A stretch of 42,463 nucleotides of DNA from Streptomyces sp. DH37 (GTDB lineage Bacteria; Actinomycetota; Actinomycetes; Streptomycetales; Streptomycetaceae), in contig NZ_JARVKV010000063.1 of the NCBI RefSeq assembly GCF_029813835.1, forward strand, positions 1 to 42,463. The letters run 5' to 3'. Positions 1 through 6,845 of this stretch are shown in pieces (positions within the stretch are counted from its first letter, which is position 1; each line of letters starts with the position of its first letter). The notes beneath the pieces were generated by a model. That model ran no database searches and was not told the origin of the DNA. It saw nothing but the letters and a program-made list of their open reading frames with translations. Made by a program: the position numbers and the translations under genes.

Positions 1-50
1 GCTCTACACACTCGCTGTCGTCGGCAGCGTCAGTTGTGTATAAGAGACAG
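1..50 (+). other. Illumina Nextera P5 adapter remnant (not genomic)
   Basis: Bases 18-50 match the Nextera read-1 adapter with one mismatch (T for A at 34); bases 32-50 are the Tn5 mosaic end and finish in AGAGACAG. Bases 1-9 resemble the end of the P5 primer (8 of 9), which leaves bases 10-17 as the place of an i5 index. Translating across it gives the well-known artefact peptides MCIRDR and MYKRQ. Genomic sequence starts at 51, so this is the physical end of an assembled contig and any ORF starting here is spurious. Confidence 0.97.
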
Positions 51-54
51 GGCG

Positions 55-585
55 TCAGGTGGCCGGCAGCACCACGACCCGGTCGGGAGCGGCCGGATCG
101 TACGCGATGGAGTCCCCCGGCCGGTGCCAGTGCAGCGCGAAGCGGTGGCCCGCCCGGTACGCCTCCAGCCCGGCCCGGCAGTAGGCGACCATGTCGTCGG
201 GCAGCGCGTCCAGCGGGAACCAGTCGAGCTGCGAGCACTTGTCGGGCTCGGCGTTGACCGGCTCGCGCCCCTCCCCCGCCCACGCCTCGAAGAACCACCC
301 CATCCGGGGATCCCCCGTCGGGGAGCGGTGCTGCATCACGAGGGCGACCTTCACGTCCCCGGGCGCGAGCCGCAGCCCGAGCTCCTCGTGCGCCTCCCGG
401 ATCATCGCCTCCCGCACGTCCTCGCCGTCCTCGGCGTGGCCGGACGGCGCGTTCAGCAGTCCGTCCGCGTAACCGGTGCCGGCCCGGCGCGCGAGCAGCA
501 CCTCGCCGCCGCGCCGCAGGACGAGATGGACGTCGACGACCTCGCTGTGCCGCCTTCTGCTCCACGGTCTCCTCATGCTCCTCAT
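55..585 (-). CDS. Nudix hydrolase
   Basis: A 176-residue single-domain Nudix protein, expected to hydrolyse a nucleoside diphosphate linked to some moiety with Mg2+ bound by the Nudix box. The box is complete: G49, E55, then R63-E64-A-H-E67-E68-L-G70-L71, fitting GX5EX7REUXEEXGU. The segment ahead of it (around residues 17-45) looks like the usual first beta sheet. The substrate cannot be read from sequence. ATG at 585 is used; a second ATG at 576 directly follows an AGGAG, too close to act as its own ribosome site, so the start is uncertain by three codons. The stop lies only 4 nt from the adapter junction. The gene is divergent from the polysaccharide monooxygenase gene, with 230 nt between them that hold a small GC hairpin (620-636). 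Confidence 0.88.
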   Translation of the reverse strand: MRSMRRPWSRRRHSEVVDVHLVLRRGGEVLLARRAGTGYADGLLNAPSGHAEDGEDVREAMIREAHEELGLRLAPGDVKVALVMQHRSPTGDPRMGWFFEAWAGEGREPVNAEPDKCSQLDWFPLDALPDDMVAYCRAGLEAYRAGHRFALHWHRPGDSIAYDPAAPDRVVVLPAT

Positions 586-815
586 GGGGCGCGATCATCG
601 CACCGGCCGCTGACAGCGGCGCCCCGCGGCGGGGCGTTCCTGTGGGGGCGCTCAACTCCGGCTCAACACCGCCATAAGGATCGGCCCGGCGGGCCGCGGA
701 GCGGGGAATCGCCTGGTCACCGTGGTTAGCGTGCCGGTAGCCGGGGCCCGTTCGCGGGGGAGCGGCCCCGCCTCCCCGCGCATCCCCGCCCCCGTGGCCG
801 AAGGAGAACCCCACG

Positions 816-1907
816 ATGACCGTTCGCCGCAGGACCGCCGCCGCCCTCGCCGCCGCCGGGGCCGCGCCGCTCGCGCTGACCGCGCTGGCCGCCGGCCCCG
901 CCGCCGCCCACGGCTCCCTGACCGACCCGGTCGGCAGGGTGGCGGCCTGCCACGCGGAAGGTCCGGAGAGCCCGAGGTCGGCGGCGTGCAGGGCGCTCGT
1001 CGCCGTCGGCGGGACCCAGCCGCTGTACGACTGGAACGAGGTCAACATCGGCGACGCCGCCGGACGGCACCGGGAGATCATTCCGGACGGGAAGCTGTGC
1101 AGCACGGGCCGCGACAAGTACAGGGGCCTGGACCTGCCGCGCGCCGACTGGCCCGCCACCCCCGTGAGCGCCGGGGAGCGCACCTTCCGGTACCGGGCGA
1201 CCGCGCCGCACAGGGGCTCGTTCGAGCTGTACATCACCAGGGAGGGCTACGACCCGACCCGGCCGCTGACGTGGTCGGACCTGGAGCCGGAGCCGTTCGC
1301 GAAGGTCACCGACCCCGTGCTCCGGGACGGTTCCTACGTCTTCTCCGGGACGGTGCCCCAGCGGTCCGGCCGCCACCTGGTCCACGGCGTCTGGCAGCGC
1401 TCGGACAGCCCCGAGGCGTTCTACACCTGCTCGGACGTCACCTTCGGCGGTTCCGGGAGCGGCGGCGGCACGGCTCCCGCCGCCCCGACCGAGGAGCAGC
1501 TGGAGGAGGGCGCCGGGAAGTCCACCGTGAGCCACGGCGGGCACGGCGGCGACGGGCACGGTGAGGAACACGGTGACGGACACGGGCCCGCCGGGACCGG
1601 CGGGCCCGGCGAGTCAGGCGAGTCCGGTTCCGGGGCCTCCGCGCCGGCCGCCGGGCGGACCACCGGGCCGGCCGGGGCCGCCGCCCCGCTCCCCGGCGAC
1701 GCCGAGGCGCCCGAGGGCGCCGGAAGGCCCGCCGCCGGCGGGGGCACCGCCCCGGCCGGCGAGCAGCCCATAGGCCTCGCCGACACCGGCGGCGACGAGG
1801 GCACCACCGCCGTCGCCCTCGGCGGCACCGCCGCCGTCGCCCTGGGCGGGGCGGTGCTGCTGGCGACCGCGCGCCGCCGCTCCCCGAGCCGCCGCCACCG
1901 CGCCTGA
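816..1907 (+). CDS. AA10 lytic polysaccharide monooxygenase, predicted wall-anchored
   Basis: A copper enzyme that oxidatively cleaves chitin or cellulose, here predicted to be exported and surface-bound. Residues 1-31 are a signal peptide (RRR, alanine-rich core, AAA cleavage) that leaves H32 as the mature N-terminal histidine. The expected second copper histidine is H132 (APHRGSFELYIT context) and the axial phenylalanine is F202 (EAFY). The catalytic domain ends near residue 210. A low-complexity linker follows, including a His/Gly/Asp stretch with H240, H243, H248, H252 and H256. The C terminus has LADTG (321-325), a hydrophobic span (about 331-351) and an arginine tail. This is a sorting signal of the LAXTG type recognised by class E sortases of Streptomyces. 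ATG at 816 has AAGGAG at 801-806. Family assignment is firm; substrate (chitin or cellulose) and actual anchoring are inferred. Confidence 0.92.
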   Translation: MTVRRRTAAALAAAGAAPLALTALAAGPAAAHGSLTDPVGRVAACHAEGPESPRSAACRALVAVGGTQPLYDWNEVNIGDAAGRHREIIPDGKLCSTGRDKYRGLDLPRADWPATPVSAGERTFRYRATAPHRGSFELYITREGYDPTRPLTWSDLEPEPFAKVTDPVLRDGSYVFSGTVPQRSGRHLVHGVWQRSDSPEAFYTCSDVTFGGSGSGGGTAPAAPTEEQLEEGAGKSTVSHGGHGGDGHGEEHGDGHGPAGTGGPGESGESGSGASAPAAGRTTGPAGAAAPLPGDAEAPEGAGRPAAGGGTAPAGEQPIGLADTGGDEGTTAVALGGTAAVALGGAVLLATARRRSPSRRHRA

Positions 1908-1922
1908 CCGGCGCCCCCGGCC

Positions 1923-1964
1923 GCGCCGCCGTCGCCCTCACCCCGTCCGGGGCGACGGCGGCGC
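1923..1964. terminator. Bidirectional terminator hairpin
   Basis: A perfect 15-bp stem (1923-1937 with 1950-1964) with a 12-nt loop, between the convergent monooxygenase and lipase genes. There is no T tract, as is usual in Streptomyces. Confidence 0.75.
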
Positions 1965-2045
1965 CGCGCGTCCGGACGCGGCGGGTACGCACGGGAGAAG
2001 CACCTCGGGGGAAGCGCCCGGAAGAAGGCGCTCGGGAGAAGGCGC

Positions 2046-2939
2046 TCAGGAGAAGTAGGACAGGCAGTTCACCGGCCGGGCGTTGGCCGGGTCGAGGGCG
2101 TTGGCCGTCAGGTGGAAGGTCAGCCGGTCGGACAGCGCGACGGCCAGGTGCTCGGAGAGGTCGACCGCGCACACGTCCTGGAGCAGGATGTTGCGGACGT
2201 TCGGCCCGTCGAGGAACTGCGTGCGCCAGGGCGTGACGACCTGGTCGTACCGGGTCGCGATCACGGTGTACGCCACGCCGGGCACGGTGTCGCCGCCCTC
2301 GTTGAGCCTCCGGAGGAAGTCGGAGCCGGCGATCTGGTCCCGCAGGGCGGGGGTGTGGGTGCCGAGCAGGTCCTCGGCGCCGGGGAAGTGGTCCAGCAGC
2401 CGGGTCAGGCCGTGCAGATCGGTGCCGTGGTTGCTCGGGGCGATGCCGACCAGGGCGTTCACCTTGCCGGCTCCGCCGAGGAACTTCAGGTAGTGGCGGG
2501 GCATCATCCCGCCCTGGGAGTGGCCGACGATGTCCACCTCCGCCGCCCCGGTCGCCTCCAGCACCCCGTCGACGTACGCGGCCAGCTGCCGGGCCGAGGC
2601 GTCGACCGGGCCGAGGCCGTGGAAGAGGGGCACGCCCGGCAGCCGGCCGTAGTCGAGGGAGAAGACGCAGTAACCGCGCGCGACCAGGTAGGGGGCCAGG
2701 CCGAGCCAGTTGTCGACGGAGTTGCCGAAGGTGCCGTGCACCAGCACCACGGGGCGGGGGTGCCGGGCGGAGGGGGTGCAGGAGTAGTCGTTCCAGCCGC
2801 TGCTGCCGGCCGCGGCGACGGCGGAGGCGGGGGCTGCGGCGGGGGTGGCGGCCTGGGCGGCCGTGGGCACGAGCGCGGCGGTGGCCGCGAGCACCAGCGC
2901 CGGGAGCAGTCTTCGTACGCGTTCCAGGGACGGCTTCAT
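2046..2939 (-). CDS. Secreted lipase/esterase, alpha/beta hydrolase
   Basis: A 297-residue exported hydrolase resembling Streptomyces class 2 lipases. Residues 1-30 form a Sec signal peptide ending AAQA. The oxyanion motif HGTFG is near residue 69, the nucleophile elbow GHSQGG gives S141, and D232 (RYDQVV) and H264 (SEHLAV) are the best acid and base. Several cysteines (C54, a pair near residues 250 and 290) could form disulfides. The substrate is presumably a triacylglycerol or carboxylic ester. It is co-directional with the acyl-CoA dehydrogenase pair but separated from it by a strong terminator, so it is probably transcribed alone. Family and export are well supported; substrate range is not visible. 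Confidence 0.88.
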   Translation of the reverse strand: MKPSLERVRRLLPALVLAATAALVPTAAQAATPAAAPASAVAAAGSSGWNDYSCTPSARHPRPVVLVHGTFGNSVDNWLGLAPYLVARGYCVFSLDYGRLPGVPLFHGLGPVDASARQLAAYVDGVLEATGAAEVDIVGHSQGGMMPRHYLKFLGGAGKVNALVGIAPSNHGTDLHGLTRLLDHFPGAEDLLGTHTPALRDQIAGSDFLRRLNEGGDTVPGVAYTVIATRYDQVVTPWRTQFLDGPNVRNILLQDVCAVDLSEHLAVALSDRLTFHLTANALDPANARPVNCLSYFS

Positions 2940-3050
2940 GGGGCCTCCTCGCCCTGTCTGCTATGTCCATGTCAACGTACTGGTGAGTAGGCGAGCTGCC
3001 CACCCCCCTCGCGGCACTTCGCCCCGCCGGAGACGACCGGAGGGGCCGGG

Positions 3051-3095
3051 CGCGAGGAGGCCGGGGGCGGTCCCCTCGCCCCCGGCCTCCTCGTG
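3051..3095 (-). terminator. Terminator of the acyl-CoA dehydrogenase operon
   Basis: A perfect 15-bp stem (3054-3068 with 3078-3092) that extends by further pairs to 3051/3095, with a 9-nt loop. It lies 40 nt past the stop of the second dehydrogenase gene and before the lipase promoter region. Confidence 0.8.
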
Positions 3096-3136
3096 CGGCC
3101 CCCCGCGGCCCTGCCGGCCCCGGCCCCGGCCCGGCG

Positions 3137-4270
3137 TCAGCCCACCGGCGCCGGCAGGTCCACCAGGGCGGCGAGCGCGGCGCGGTGGCGGTCCGGGGTG
3201 CCCAGCGCGATCTGGTCGGCCTTGGCGCGCTTGAGGTACAGGTGCGCCGGGTGCTCCCAGGTCATGCCGATGCCGCCGTGGAGCTGCACGCACTCCTCGG
3301 CCGCCCGCACCGCCAGCTCGCCGCAGTGGGAGGCGGCCACCGCGACGGCCACCGGGGCGTCCGGGTCGCCGGTGGCGAGGGTGTCGGCGGCGTACCGGGC
3401 GGCGGCCCGCGCGCCCACCACCTCCAGCCAGAGGTCGGCGAGGCGGTGCTTGAGCGCCTGGAAGGAACCGAGCTGCCGCCCGAACTGCCGCCGCTCCGTG
3501 AGGTGCCCGACCGTGGCGGTCAGGCACCACTCGGCGATGCCGAGCTGCTCGGAGGCGAGCAGTCCGGCGCCGGTCAGCAGGGCGCGCTCCAGCGCGGCGG
3601 GGGCCCGCTCCGCCCCGGCCAGCCGCCGGGCGGCGGTGCCGCCGAAGGTCACGTCGGCCAGCGGCCGGGTGAGGTCGAGGGAGGTGCGCGGCACCACGGA
3701 CAGGGCCGCGGCGCTCGTCTCGACCGCGTACAGCCCGGGTCCGTCCCGGCCCTCGGCCGGTACGAGCAGGACGTCGGCCGCCACCGCGTCCGCGACCGAG
3801 GTGACCGTGCCGGACAGGGTGCCCGCGCTGTCGGCCCGTACGGCGGAGGGGAAGGCTCCCGTCCCCGGCACCGCGGAGAGCGGCACCGCCGGCGCGGCGG
3901 TGCGCTCGCCGGCGGCGAGGGAGGCGAGCAGATCCGCCGCCTCGCCGCCGTCCGCGTCCTCCAGGGCGAGCAGGGCGGTGGTGGCCAGGACGGTGCTGCC
4001 CAGGTACGGCGTCGGCGCCGCCGCCCGGCCGAGCTCCTCCAGCACCACCGCGACCTCGCGGAGCGAGGCGCCGGCGCCCCCCGCCTTCTCCGGGACGGCG
4101 AGGGAGGCCGCGCCCAGGTCGCGGGCGAGGGTCCGCCACAGCCCCCGGTCGTACGGCTCGCCCGTCTCGCAGCGGGCCAGGACGCTCTCGGGCGGGCAGC
4201 GGTCGGCGAGCAGCGCGCGGACGCTCGCCCGCAGCTCCTCCTCGATCTCCGAGTAGAGAAGGTCCGTCAT
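3137..4270 (-). CDS. Acyl-CoA dehydrogenase, second subunit of a coupled pair
   Basis: A 377-residue FAD-dependent acyl-CoA dehydrogenase. The C-terminal part is typical: RRQFGRQLGSFQALKHRLAD near residues 272-291 and LHGGIGMTWEHPAHLYLKRA near 337-356. The N-terminal and middle domains are more diverged (LGAASLAVPEKAGGAGA). Its ATG overlaps the stop of the larger dehydrogenase by 4 nt (ATGA at 4267-4270), so the two are probably translated in step. Adjacent gene pairs of this kind in actinobacteria, such as the FadE26/27 and FadE28/29 types, encode mixed alpha2beta2 dehydrogenases acting on bulky steroid or branched acyl-CoAs. I infer the same arrangement here; the substrate is unknown. Confidence 0.9.
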   Translation of the reverse strand: MTDLLYSEIEEELRASVRALLADRCPPESVLARCETGEPYDRGLWRTLARDLGAASLAVPEKAGGAGASLREVAVVLEELGRAAAPTPYLGSTVLATTALLALEDADGGEAADLLASLAAGERTAAPAVPLSAVPGTGAFPSAVRADSAGTLSGTVTSVADAVAADVLLVPAEGRDGPGLYAVETSAAALSVVPRTSLDLTRPLADVTFGGTAARRLAGAERAPAALERALLTGAGLLASEQLGIAEWCLTATVGHLTERRQFGRQLGSFQALKHRLADLWLEVVGARAAARYAADTLATGDPDAPVAVAVAASHCGELAVRAAEECVQLHGGIGMTWEHPAHLYLKRAKADQIALGTPDRHRAALAALVDLPAPVG

Positions 4271-5469
4271 CGGGCGAGCTCCTTCCAGGGGACGTCCTTG
4301 TCGGTGCGGGGCTCGGCGGGCAGTCCCAGCACCCGCTCGGCGATGATGTTGCGCAGGATCTCCGAGGTGCCGCCCTCGATGGAGTTGCCCTTGGCGCGCA
4401 GATAGCGGTAGCCCGCCTCCCGGCCGGTGAAGTCCACCGCCTCCGGGCGGCGCAGGGTCCAGTCGTCGTAGGCCAGGCCCTCCTCGCCCAGCAGCTCGAC
4501 CTCCAGGCCGCTGAGCTCCTGCGCCAGGCGGGCGAAGGCGAGCTTCGTCCCGGCGCCCTCGGGGCCGGGGTGCCCGGCGGTGAGCTGCTGGCGCAGCCGC
4601 TCGCCGGTGAGCCGGGCGACCTCCGCGCCGACCCAGCCCGCCAGCAGCCGCTGGTGGAGACCGTGGGTGCGCAGTTCGGGGCGCTCGCGCCAGGCGGCGG
4701 CGACCTTGCCGACCATGCCGCTCTCGCGCGGCATCCGCTGGCCGCCGATGGCGACGCGCTCGTTGTTGAGGGTGGTCTGGGCGACCTTCCAGCCCTCCCC
4801 CACCTCGCCGAGGCGGTGGGCGTCGGGGACGCGGACGCCGGTGAGGAAGACCTCGTTGAACTCCGCCTCGCCGGTGATCTGGCGCAGCGGCCTCACGTCG
4901 ACCCCGGGGTCGGTCATGTCGCAGACGAAGTAGGTGATGCCGCGGTGCTTGGGAAGGCCCGGGTCGGTGCGGGCGATCAGGATGGCCCAGCGGGCGTTGT
5001 GCGCGCTGGAGGTCCACACCTTCTGGCCGTCGACCACCCAGGAGTCGCCGTCGCGCACCGCGCGGGTGGCCAGCGCCGCCAGGTCGGAGCCGGCGCCCGG
5101 CTCGCTGAACAGCTGGCACCACACCTCCTCGCCGGTCCACAGCGGACGCAGGAAGCGCTCCTTCTGCTCCTCGGTGCCGTACCGCAGGATCGTGGGCGCG
5201 GCCATGCCCAGGCCGATGCCGTTGCGGCCGGGGTCGTTGTCGGGGGCGCCGGCGGCGGCCAGTTCGGCGTCGACGACGGCCTGGAGCGCGCGGGGCGCGC
5301 CGAGCCCGCCGAGGCCGTGGGGGAAGTGCACCCAGGCCAGCCCCGCGTCGTAGCGGGCGCGGAGGAAGTCGAGCGGTTCGGTGACGGCCGGATCGTGCTC
5401 CGCGAGCAGCGTCCGGGTTCGGCGGCGCAGTTCGTCCGGATCGGTCACGGGGGCGTTCGCAGGGGGCAC
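4267..5469 (-). CDS. Acyl-CoA dehydrogenase, first subunit of a coupled pair
   Basis: A 400-residue acyl-CoA dehydrogenase with all domains: GMAAPTILRYGTEEQK, the FAD-binding QLFSEPGAGSDLA and VDGQKVWTSSAHNA segments, and a C-terminal IEGGTSEILRN with E365 as the candidate catalytic base. GTG at 5469 is chosen because GAAGGAG lies 5 nt upstream. A GTG at 5514 in the same frame has no such site, would put a rare TTA codon in the gene and would bury the palindromic operator at 5492-5505 inside the coding region. It is followed by its partner with an ATGA overlap. The KstR2-like operator hints at sterol-ring or related degradation, but no other steroid genes are in view. Confidence 0.9.
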   Translation of the reverse strand: MPPANAPVTDPDELRRRTRTLLAEHDPAVTEPLDFLRARYDAGLAWVHFPHGLGGLGAPRALQAVVDAELAAAGAPDNDPGRNGIGLGMAAPTILRYGTEEQKERFLRPLWTGEEVWCQLFSEPGAGSDLAALATRAVRDGDSWVVDGQKVWTSSAHNARWAILIARTDPGLPKHRGITYFVCDMTDPGVDVRPLRQITGEAEFNEVFLTGVRVPDAHRLGEVGEGWKVAQTTLNNERVAIGGQRMPRESGMVGKVAAAWRERPELRTHGLHQRLLAGWVGAEVARLTGERLRQQLTAGHPGPEGAGTKLAFARLAQELSGLEVELLGEEGLAYDDWTLRRPEAVDFTGREAGYRYLRAKGNSIEGGTSEILRNIIAERVLGLPAEPRTDKDVPWKELAR

Positions 5470-5491
5470 GGGATCTCCTTCGCGGGCCACG

Positions 5492-5505
5492 ACTAAGCGC
5501 TTGCT
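5492..5505 (-). promoter_or_regulatory. KstR2/TetR-type operator upstream of the dehydrogenase pair
   Basis: The minus strand reads AGCAAGCGCTTAGT, one mismatch from the mycobacterial KstR2 consensus AnCAAGnnCTTGnT. It is also centred in an inverted repeat TAAGC-N4-GCTTA. It sits 20-40 nt upstream of the chosen GTG, where a TetR-family repressor would block transcription. Generic TetR sites of other acyl-CoA regulators look similar, so the regulator's identity is inferred. Confidence 0.6.
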
Positions 5506-5585
5506 TATACTCACGGCATACCGACCGGTACGTCAATGCCCCGGACGGCACGCCCCGCCGCCCGGGCGGGACCCCGGTCAAGGGC

Positions 5586-5599
5586 CGGTGATTTCACCG
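5586..5599 (+). promoter_or_regulatory. Palindrome upstream of the polyesterase gene
   Basis: CGGTGA-TT-TCACCG, a perfect 6-2-6 inverted repeat 82 nt before the start codon, with a further TCACCG half-site at about 5609. It also lies between the divergent dehydrogenase operon and the polyesterase, so it could serve either promoter. No known regulator is assigned. Confidence 0.4.
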
Positions 5600-5680
5600 A
5601 TGCGGAAGTCACCGCTCCGACTCCACGATGACGCCTGTCCGACCCCCCGGGAAAACCCTAGACAACGGGAGAAAACCCTC

Positions 5681-6649
5681 ATGGAGCCGCAGCAGCACGA
5701 AGCGACCCCGAGCACGGCCGGAAGAGGGCGTGGGCGCACCCCCCGCCGCGTGACCAAGCTGGGCGTGGCGCTGGCGATGGTCCTCGGCGGCGTGGGCGTC
5801 GCCCTGCCCACCGCCCAGGCGTCCCAGTCCTCCCAGAACGCCGCCGCGTCCACCGCCGTGCAGGCGGCCGAGAACCCCTACGAGCGCGGCCCGGCCCCGA
5901 CCGAGCGGAGCATCGAGGCCACCCGCGGCCCCTACGCGGTCTCCGAGGCCAGGGTGTCGTCCCTGTCCGTGACCGGCTTCGGCGGCGGGACGATCTACTA
6001 CCCGACCACCACCAGCGACGGCACCTTCGGCGCGGTCGCGATCTCCCCCGGCTACACCGCCGACCAGTCCAGCATGGCCTGGTACGGCCCCCGCCTGGCC
6101 TCGCAGGGCTTCGTGGTCTTCACCATCGACACCAACAGCCGCTACGACCAGCCCGCCAGCCGCGGCGACCAGCTGCTGGCCGCGCTGGACTACCTCACCC
6201 AGCGCAGCTCGGTCCGGAGCCGCATCGACAGCAGCCGGCTGGCGGTCATGGGCCACTCCATGGGCGGCGGCGGCAGCCTGGAGGCCGCCAAGGACCGGCC
6301 GTCCCTGAAGGCGGCGATCCCGCTCACCCCCTGGAACCTCGACAAGACCTGGCGCGAGATCACCGTCCCGACCTTCATCGTCGGCGCCGACGGCGACAGC
6401 ATCGCCTCGGTCAGCTCGCACGCGGAGCCGTTCTACGAGAGCCTGCCGACCTCCACGGACCGGGCGTACATGGAGCTCAACAACGCCAGCCACTTCACCC
6501 CGAACACCTCGAACACCGAGATCGCGAAGTACAGCATCTCCTGGCTGAAGCGCTTCGTGGACAACGACACCCGCTACGAGCAGTTCCTGTGCCCGCTCCC
6601 CCGGCCCAGCCTCGCCATCGAGGAGTTCCGCGGCAACTGCCCGCACTGA
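5681..6649 (+). CDS. Secreted PET hydrolase/cutinase-like polyesterase
   Basis: A 322-residue exported alpha/beta hydrolase of the bacterial cutinase / PET-hydrolase family. Residues 1-47 are a long signal peptide with RR near 22-23 and an AQA cleavage site; Sec or Tat is undecided. Family marks are ISPGYTADQSS, the elbow GHSMGGGGS with S193, W218 (LTPWNLDKTW), D239 (GADGDSIASV) and H271 (NNASHFTPN), followed by DNDTRYEQFLCP and a C-terminal cysteine pair (LCP / GNC). H192 before the serine and F272 after the histidine match cutinase-type (type I) enzymes rather than Ideonella PETase. Expected natural substrates are cutin, suberin or other aliphatic polyesters; action on PET is inferred from family. 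ATG at 5681 has GGGAG upstream. Two GAAAACCCT repeats 20 nt apart precede it. Confidence 0.93.
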   Translation: MEPQQHEATPSTAGRGRGRTPRRVTKLGVALAMVLGGVGVALPTAQASQSSQNAAASTAVQAAENPYERGPAPTERSIEATRGPYAVSEARVSSLSVTGFGGGTIYYPTTTSDGTFGAVAISPGYTADQSSMAWYGPRLASQGFVVFTIDTNSRYDQPASRGDQLLAALDYLTQRSSVRSRIDSSRLAVMGHSMGGGGSLEAAKDRPSLKAAIPLTPWNLDKTWREITVPTFIVGADGDSIASVSSHAEPFYESLPTSTDRAYMELNNASHFTPNTSNTEIAKYSISWLKRFVDNDTRYEQFLCPLPRPSLAIEEFRGNCPH

Positions 6650-6684
6650 CGCCGGCCCCCGGGGCCGCGCACGGGCCCCGGCAC

Positions 6685-6717
6685 GAGGCGGCGGCCGCCG
6701 ACGGCGGTCGCCGCCTC
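6685..6717 (+). terminator. Terminator hairpin after the polyesterase
   Basis: GAGGCGGCG (6685-6693) pairs perfectly with CGCCGCCTC (6709-6717), and the inner bases can extend the stem. It lies 36 nt after the stop codon. Confidence 0.65.
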
Positions 6718-6761
6718 CGCGCGTCCCGGCGTCCCTCCCGCGCGCCTGCCGGGTGTGACGT

Positions 6762-6780
6762 GCGCCAAAGGGATTGGCGC
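6762..6780 (+). promoter_or_regulatory. Inverted repeat upstream of asd
   Basis: GCGCCAA-N5-TTGGCGC, a perfect 7-bp inverted repeat 66 nt ahead of the asd start. Position and symmetry fit an operator or a leader hairpin; no regulator is known to me for this site. Confidence 0.45.
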
Positions 6781-6845
6781 CCGCGCGCCCGGCAAGGCAG
6801 GGTAGAGGGTTGACGCAGCGGGACACGCACGACAGAAGGAGCCCC

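Noticed and set aside
34..729. Open frames starting in the first 50 bases
   Set aside because: They begin in adapter sequence (MCIRDR, MYKRQ peptides) and run antisense to the Nudix gene.
5470..5514. Upstream GTG (5514) as start of the first dehydrogenase
   Set aside because: No ribosome site; it would include a TTA codon and the operator palindrome in the coding region, while GTG 5469 has GAAGGAG at good spacing.
3137..5581. An 814-codon open frame on the minus strand seeming to fuse two proteins
   Set aside because: The upper part is an out-of-frame shadow of the first acyl-CoA dehydrogenase; the real second gene begins at ATG 4270 with an ATGA overlap.
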